The notes under the pieces: model-generated | Seen by the model: the letters and a program-made list of their open reading frames with translations, nothing else | What the model was told of the DNA's origin: nothing | Database searches by the model: none | Shown here: positions 59,832 through 64,000 of the stretch, piece by piece | Layout of the letters: every line of letters begins with the position of its first letter | Numbering within the stretch: the first letter of the stretch is position 1 | Origin: Lewinella sp038528965 | GTDB lineage: Bacteria; Bacteroidota; Bacteroidia; Chitinophagales; Saprospiraceae | Length of the DNA: 64,000 bases | Assembly (NCBI GenBank): GCA_038528965.1 | Contig: JBCBEC010000030.1 | Span: forward strand, 1 to 64,000 | Reading direction: 5' to 3' | Position numbers and translations under genes: made by a program

Positions 59832-62804
59832 ATGAAAAAAGCACTTCTCCTGTTGGGGGTGATCTACACCTTTGGCATAATCTGCCTACAGGCCCAAGAG
59901 ACCTTCCCTTACAACGGAATCAAAGACCAGCGCGACGGCTGGTACGCCTTCACCAATGCCACCGTAATACCGCAAGCCGGCGAGCAAATTGACAATGCCA
60001 CTTTGATCATCAAGGAAGGCCGTATTGTAAGCCTCTCAACCGGCGGCGCTGTCCCTGCCGGAGCAATTGAAATCAATGCAGCGGGTAAGTACATTTACCC
60101 TTCCTTTGTTGACGCTTACGCCGAATATGGTCTACCCGAAGCCAAGCCGGCTGGAGACCGTCCCCGGCTGCAGCCACAGATGATCTCTAACAAAGAAGGG
60201 GCCTACTCCTGGAACGAGGCCCTGAAACCAGAGTTCCGTGCCCACGAGCATTTTCAACCCGACGCCAAAGCAGCGGGAAGCCTTCGTGCTATGGGCTATG
60301 GAGCACTTTCTTCGCACCAGCAAGATGGTATTAGCCGAGGTTCCTCTACGGTAGTAAGCTTAGGCGATGGACGGCCGCACGAGCTCATCCTTAAGCCCCA
60401 GGGTGCTCACTATATGTCATTCCGCAAAGGTGTTTCTACGCAATCTTACCCCAATTCACTGATGGGAATTATTGCGCTATTGCGGCAAACTTATTTGGAT
60501 GCCGATTGGTACAACAACAATGAGATAGACGACACCAACCTATCGCTGGCGGCATGGAATGAGGTTCAGGAGCTACCGCAAATTTTCGCGGTTGGTGACT
60601 GGCAAGAAGCGCTGCGTGCACAACGTATTGCCGAGGAGTTTGACCAAACCTATATTATCAAGGGAAATGGCGATGAATACCAACGTTTGGAAGACCTAAA
60701 GACAAGTGGATCATCCTTCATCATACCTGTTAAATTCCCTGAAGCCTACGATGTAGCGGACCCTTACGACGCTCATCAACTCAGCCTGACTCAACTTCGT
60801 CACTGGGAAATGGCGCCGACTAACCCTGGTCAAATGGCGGATGCGAATCTGACTTTTGCCATTACCGCCGACGGGCATACGAAGGCCAAAGACTTTTTTG
60901 CGGCCTTACGCCAAACGATCGAGCACGGCCTGAGTGCTGACGAAGCCCTGACTGCCCTAACCAGCACCCCAGCAGAATTGATTGGCATAGCTGATCATGT
61001 AGGTACACTTGAGGCGGGTAAGTGGGCCAATCTACTTATTACCTCCAAGCCCCTATTTACTGCAGGCTGCGAGATCCATCACAATTGGGTACAGGGCAGA
61101 CCTTTTGTACTCAAAGCATTGGATACGCCAGACCTAACCGGTACCTACCAACTCAAAGCAGGTGCTCGTACCTACAATATGAGTATTGACGATAAAGGAG
61201 CCTCAATACAGCTTAGCGAAGAGAGTAAATTAAAAGTCAAGTACAAGAGCAAAGGCGGTACGATTAGCCTTTCTTTCCCACAAGATGAAGGTGGCCCTAT
61301 GATGCGCCTTAGTGGTATCATTGACGGTAATACCTGGACGGGCCGTGGGCAAGATGGTGATGGCAACTGGATTGACTGGGAAGCTGAACGCAACAATGCC
61401 GGTGCTGGGGCTACTGATAGCCGGGGAAAAACAATGGAAGCTCCATCTTACGTCAGTCGCAACACCTATCCCTACGGAGCTTTTGGTTGGGAGGAAGCGC
61501 CTAGCGCGCAAACGGTAATTATCCGCAATGCTACTCTTTGGACCAACGAAGAGGACGGCAAATTGGAAAACGCCGATATCATGCTACAAGGCGGCAAAAT
61601 TGCGCAAGTAGGTGGCAGTATACGCGGACCACGCGGAGCTGTTGAAATTGATGGTAGCGGTATGCACGTTACGCCGGGAGTTATTGACGAGCATAGTCAT
61701 ATTGCTATTAACCGTGGCGTTAACGAAAGTTCTCAGGAAAGTACGGCTGAAGTACGTATTGGTGATGTAGTTGATGCTACGGATATTGATATCTACCGCC
61801 AGCTCTCTGGTGGAGTGACTACTTCACAACTGCTGCACGGTTCGGCTAACCCAATTGGTGGGCAATCCGCTATTATCAAGCTGCGCTGGGGCTACGGCGC
61901 TGAGGCAATGAAATTTGCCGGAGCACCTGGCTTTATCAAATTTGCTTTGGGGGAAAACGTAAAGCAATCTAACCGCAGCAATACCTGGCGCACCCGCTAC
62001 CCCCAAACCCGAATGGGCGTAGAACAGGTTTTCGACAACTACTTCACCGAAGCTCGGCAGTACGGTGAGGCCTTACAAAGAGGTGAAGCAGTGCGACGCG
62101 ACTTAGAGCTGGAGGCTATTTTAGAAATCCTGGAGAGCGAGCGCTTTATCACTTGCCACTCCTACCAGCAAGGTGAGATCAACATGCTGATGAAAGTAGC
62201 CGAACGTTTCGATTTTCGGGTGAATACCTTCACACACATCCTCGAGGGCTACAAGGTCGCCGATAAGATGGCCGAGCACGGAGCAGGTGGTTCTTCTTTC
62301 TCCGACTGGTGGGCCTACAAATACGAGGTGGTAGATGCCATTCCACACAACGGTGCCATTATGCACGAACAGGGCGTAACGGTAGCCTTCAATTCCGACG
62401 ATGCAGAAATGGCTCGTCGCTTGAATCAGGAAGCTGCCAAGGCCGTATTGTTTGGAGGTGTCTCTGAAGAAGAGGCCCTGAAATTTGTGACCCTCAACCC
62501 AGCAAAACTGCTGCACATTGATGATCAGGTAGGAAGCTTGAAAGTGGGTAAGGATGCAGATATTGTCCTTTGGACCGACCACCCGCTCTCGGTATACGCT
62601 CGCGCTAAGCACACCTACATCGACGGAATCAAGTTCTACGATATGGACGAAGACGTGCAGCGCCGGGAGGAACTCCAAACGGAGCGCAATGCCCTCATCC
62701 AAGCTATGCTAAAGGCCAAAGAAGGCGGTGCTAAAACCCAGCAAGCTCGTGGTCGTGGACAACGCCATTACCACTGTGATACAGAGGATGACGAGGCGCA
62801 ATAA
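59832..62804 (+). CDS. Tandem amidohydrolase-like protein
   Basis: A 990-residue secreted protein (signal peptide to about 22) made of two amidohydrolase-family halves. In the first half the usual metal motif D-x-H-x-H is replaced by 'YPSFVDAYAEYG', so it lacks the metal site. The second half is intact: 'VTPGVIDEHSHIAINRG' (about 617-633), 'HSYQQGEI', 'FTHILEGYKVADKMAEHG' and 'VTVAFNSDDAEMARR'. A His-rich tail ends the protein. Members act on N-acyl or cyclic amide bonds, often in imidazolonepropionase-like enzymes; the substrate is unknown. A second related gene follows 67 bases downstream. Confidence 0.88.
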   Translation: MKKALLLLGVIYTFGIICLQAQETFPYNGIKDQRDGWYAFTNATVIPQAGEQIDNATLIIKEGRIVSLSTGGAVPAGAIEINAAGKYIYPSFVDAYAEYGLPEAKPAGDRPRLQPQMISNKEGAYSWNEALKPEFRAHEHFQPDAKAAGSLRAMGYGALSSHQQDGISRGSSTVVSLGDGRPHELILKPQGAHYMSFRKGVSTQSYPNSLMGIIALLRQTYLDADWYNNNEIDDTNLSLAAWNEVQELPQIFAVGDWQEALRAQRIAEEFDQTYIIKGNGDEYQRLEDLKTSGSSFIIPVKFPEAYDVADPYDAHQLSLTQLRHWEMAPTNPGQMADANLTFAITADGHTKAKDFFAALRQTIEHGLSADEALTALTSTPAELIGIADHVGTLEAGKWANLLITSKPLFTAGCEIHHNWVQGRPFVLKALDTPDLTGTYQLKAGARTYNMSIDDKGASIQLSEESKLKVKYKSKGGTISLSFPQDEGGPMMRLSGIIDGNTWTGRGQDGDGNWIDWEAERNNAGAGATDSRGKTMEAPSYVSRNTYPYGAFGWEEAPSAQTVIIRNATLWTNEEDGKLENADIMLQGGKIAQVGGSIRGPRGAVEIDGSGMHVTPGVIDEHSHIAINRGVNESSQESTAEVRIGDVVDATDIDIYRQLSGGVTTSQLLHGSANPIGGQSAIIKLRWGYGAEAMKFAGAPGFIKFALGENVKQSNRSNTWRTRYPQTRMGVEQVFDNYFTEARQYGEALQRGEAVRRDLELEAILEILESERFITCHSYQQGEINMLMKVAERFDFRVNTFTHILEGYKVADKMAEHGAGGSSFSDWWAYKYEVVDAIPHNGAIMHEQGVTVAFNSDDAEMARRLNQEAAKAVLFGGVSEEEALKFVTLNPAKLLHIDDQVGSLKVGKDADIVLWTDHPLSVYARAKHTYIDGIKFYDMDEDVQRREELQTERNALIQAMLKAKEGGAKTQQARGRGQRHYHCDTEDDEAQ

Positions 62805-62871
62805 TCAGCGCCTTTGTATGAACTTAAGTCCTGCTCAAAGGCGCCTAGTAAGCGTCTAAATCCATCAAAAA

Positions 62872-64000
62872 ATGAAACAGACCATATATATTCTACTCCT
62901 CACCCTTTGCACTAGCAGCTTATTGTTGGGACAACCGCCCATTCCTGCCCCTGCACAAGATGGCCCGATTGCCATCGTAGGTGGAACGGCTCATCTGGGT
63001 AACGGGGAAGTAATTGAAAATGCCCTCATCACTTTTGAGGACGGTAAAATCACCCGTGTTGACCAGGCTACCGCAAAAGTCGACCTCAGTGACCACCGTC
63101 AAGTCAATGCGGAGGGTAAACATATTTATCCCGGCTTTATCGCTCCTAATACTACGCTGGGAATTGTGGAAATTAGTGCGGTCCGTGCTACCCGTGACAT
63201 CGCAGAGGTGGGGAGCCTGAATCCGAATGCTCGTTCCATCATTGCCTACAATACGGATTCGCACGTGACACCTACTGTACGGGCCCGTGGCGTATTATAC
63301 GCACAGGTCGTACCCGAGGGCGGTCGCCTTTCTGGCCAGTCGAGTATTGTACAACTTGACGCCTGGAACTGGGAAGATGCTGCGGTAAAAACTGATGATG
63401 GCCACCACTTGCGCTGGCCACGCCGCCGTACGTACAATTGGCGCCAAGGGCAATGGTCGGCCAATAAAAACTACGGTAAGGATGTAGAAGCCGTGGAGGA
63501 TTTCTTACTCCAAGCTAAGGCCTACTGCGAAGCCAATAATACGGAACGTAATTTGCGTTTATCATCTGCTTGTGGCCTTTTCAATGGTGAGCAAAAGCTC
63601 TTTGTGCACGCTAATCTTGCGCCGGATATCCAACAAGCGGTGTTAATGGCCAAGACTTTTGGCGTAGACATGGTGCTGGTAGGTGGCGCGGAAAGCTACC
63701 TCATTGCGGATATGCTAGCGGAATACGAAGTACCCGTTATTTACGGACCCACGCACGACTTGCCCAACACCCTGGATAGTGATGTGGACCAGACCTTCAA
63801 AACACCGGCCGCACTACACGAAGCAGGGGTGGAATTTTGCCTCAGCAACGAAGGCTTTTGGCAGCAACGCAATTTGCCTTTCCAGGCGGGTTCGGCGGTA
63901 GGCTATGGCTTACCCTACGAAGCGGCGGTTGAGGCACTAACCCTTAGTACAGCCCGTATTCTTGGTATTGATGAGCTGGTAGGTTCTCTTGAGGAAGGCA
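62872..64000 (+). CDS. Amidohydrolase-like protein, 3' end outside the window
   Basis: ATG 62872 starts a signal peptide (MKQTIYILLLTLCTSSLLLG); the frame stays open to the end of the window, giving 376 residues so far. The 'GTAHLGNGEVIENALITFEDGKITRV' start is typical of the family, but the metal motif region reads 'YPGFIAPNTTLGIVEI', with no H-x-H. Near the window edge 'GYGLPYEAAVEALTLSTARILGIDELVGSLEEG' is the C-terminal family block. It resembles the inactive first half of the upstream gene and probably forms a complex or operon with it. Confidence 0.85.
   Translation, partial: MKQTIYILLLTLCTSSLLLGQPPIPAPAQDGPIAIVGGTAHLGNGEVIENALITFEDGKITRVDQATAKVDLSDHRQVNAEGKHIYPGFIAPNTTLGIVEISAVRATRDIAEVGSLNPNARSIIAYNTDSHVTPTVRARGVLYAQVVPEGGRLSGQSSIVQLDAWNWEDAAVKTDDGHHLRWPRRRTYNWRQGQWSANKNYGKDVEAVEDFLLQAKAYCEANNTERNLRLSSACGLFNGEQKLFVHANLAPDIQQAVLMAKTFGVDMVLVGGAESYLIADMLAEYEVPVIYGPTHDLPNTLDSDVDQTFKTPAALHEAGVEFCLSNEGFWQQRNLPFQAGSAVGYGLPYEAAVEALTLSTARILGIDELVGSLEEG

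Overview
The window looks like a chromosomal segment of a free-living member of the Bacteroidota, most likely a Saprospiraceae (Lewinella/Haliscomenobacter-like) bacterium. Four secreted enzymes or proteins end in type IX secretion (T9SS) sorting domains. There is also a GldB-like gliding lipoprotein, a PorT-type barrel, a TPR/PD40/SPOR envelope protein, a Rho factor with the long charged N-terminal insert common in this phylum, and many promoters of the Bacteroidota type (TAnnTTTG at -7). The placement is inference from gene content; no rRNA is present. I see no tRNA, CRISPR array or conventional insertion sequence.

Layout. 0-9.6 kb: a sodium:solute symporter, a small outer-membrane barrel, a secreted M4 metalloprotease, a T9SS-sorted protein and an M3 oligopeptidase, separated by long repeat-rich spacers. 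9.7-18.8 kb: housekeeping core with uppS-bamA, then on the opposite strand serS, a YugP-type zinc peptidase, frr and rpmH (51 codons), then rho behind a 330-nt leader that holds a possible upstream ORF. 19-25.6 kb: a secreted subtilase, a PPOX-family flavoprotein, a broken glyceraldehyde-3-phosphate dehydrogenase, a TetR regulator with its own palindromic operator, and the scoA-scoB CoA transferase pair. 25.8-37.8 kb: M14 and M16 peptidases, tatA, a 2-oxoglutarate oxygenase, the GldB-like lipoprotein, a PorT-like barrel, nadC, a TPR-PD40-SPOR protein and a small methyltransferase. 37.9-45.7 kb: a PQQ-type sugar dehydrogenase, a DUF937 protein, two membrane proteins, a secreted endonuclease I and mnmE. 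45.8-64 kb: a coiled-coil/barrel protein, the divergent kbl/tdh threonine-degradation pair, an Hsp20 locus, an NADP oxidoreductase, a T9SS hydrolase, a VWA protein overlapping a GGGP synthase, two tandem DUF3857/transglutaminase proteins, and two amidohydrolase-like proteins, the last cut by the window end.

Two things stand out. First, mnmE carries an in-frame insert of about 200 codons inside its GTPase domain. The insert encodes a complete DUF559 (Vsr/PD-(D/E)XK-like) nuclease domain bracketed by CCCTCCC/GGGAGGG hairpins, which looks like a mobile nuclease element or homing-type insertion that kept the host gene open. Second, at least six genes have, starting at or within a few bases of their stop codon, an imperfect inverted repeat whose two arms are degenerate short tandem repeats. 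The repeat unit differs between loci (GAATTA-, GGAAATC-, GTGAAA-, GCAATC-type). In one case the element lies between two copies of the symporter's last 17 codons that differ only synonymously. These elements are not explained by ordinary terminators.

The protein-level picture is of an organism that degrades and takes up polymers. It has secreted proteases and a nuclease, cell-surface and periplasmic peptidases, threonine and keto-acid catabolism, and the envelope-assembly machinery (BamA, UppS, TatA, T9SS-associated proteins) needed to export them.
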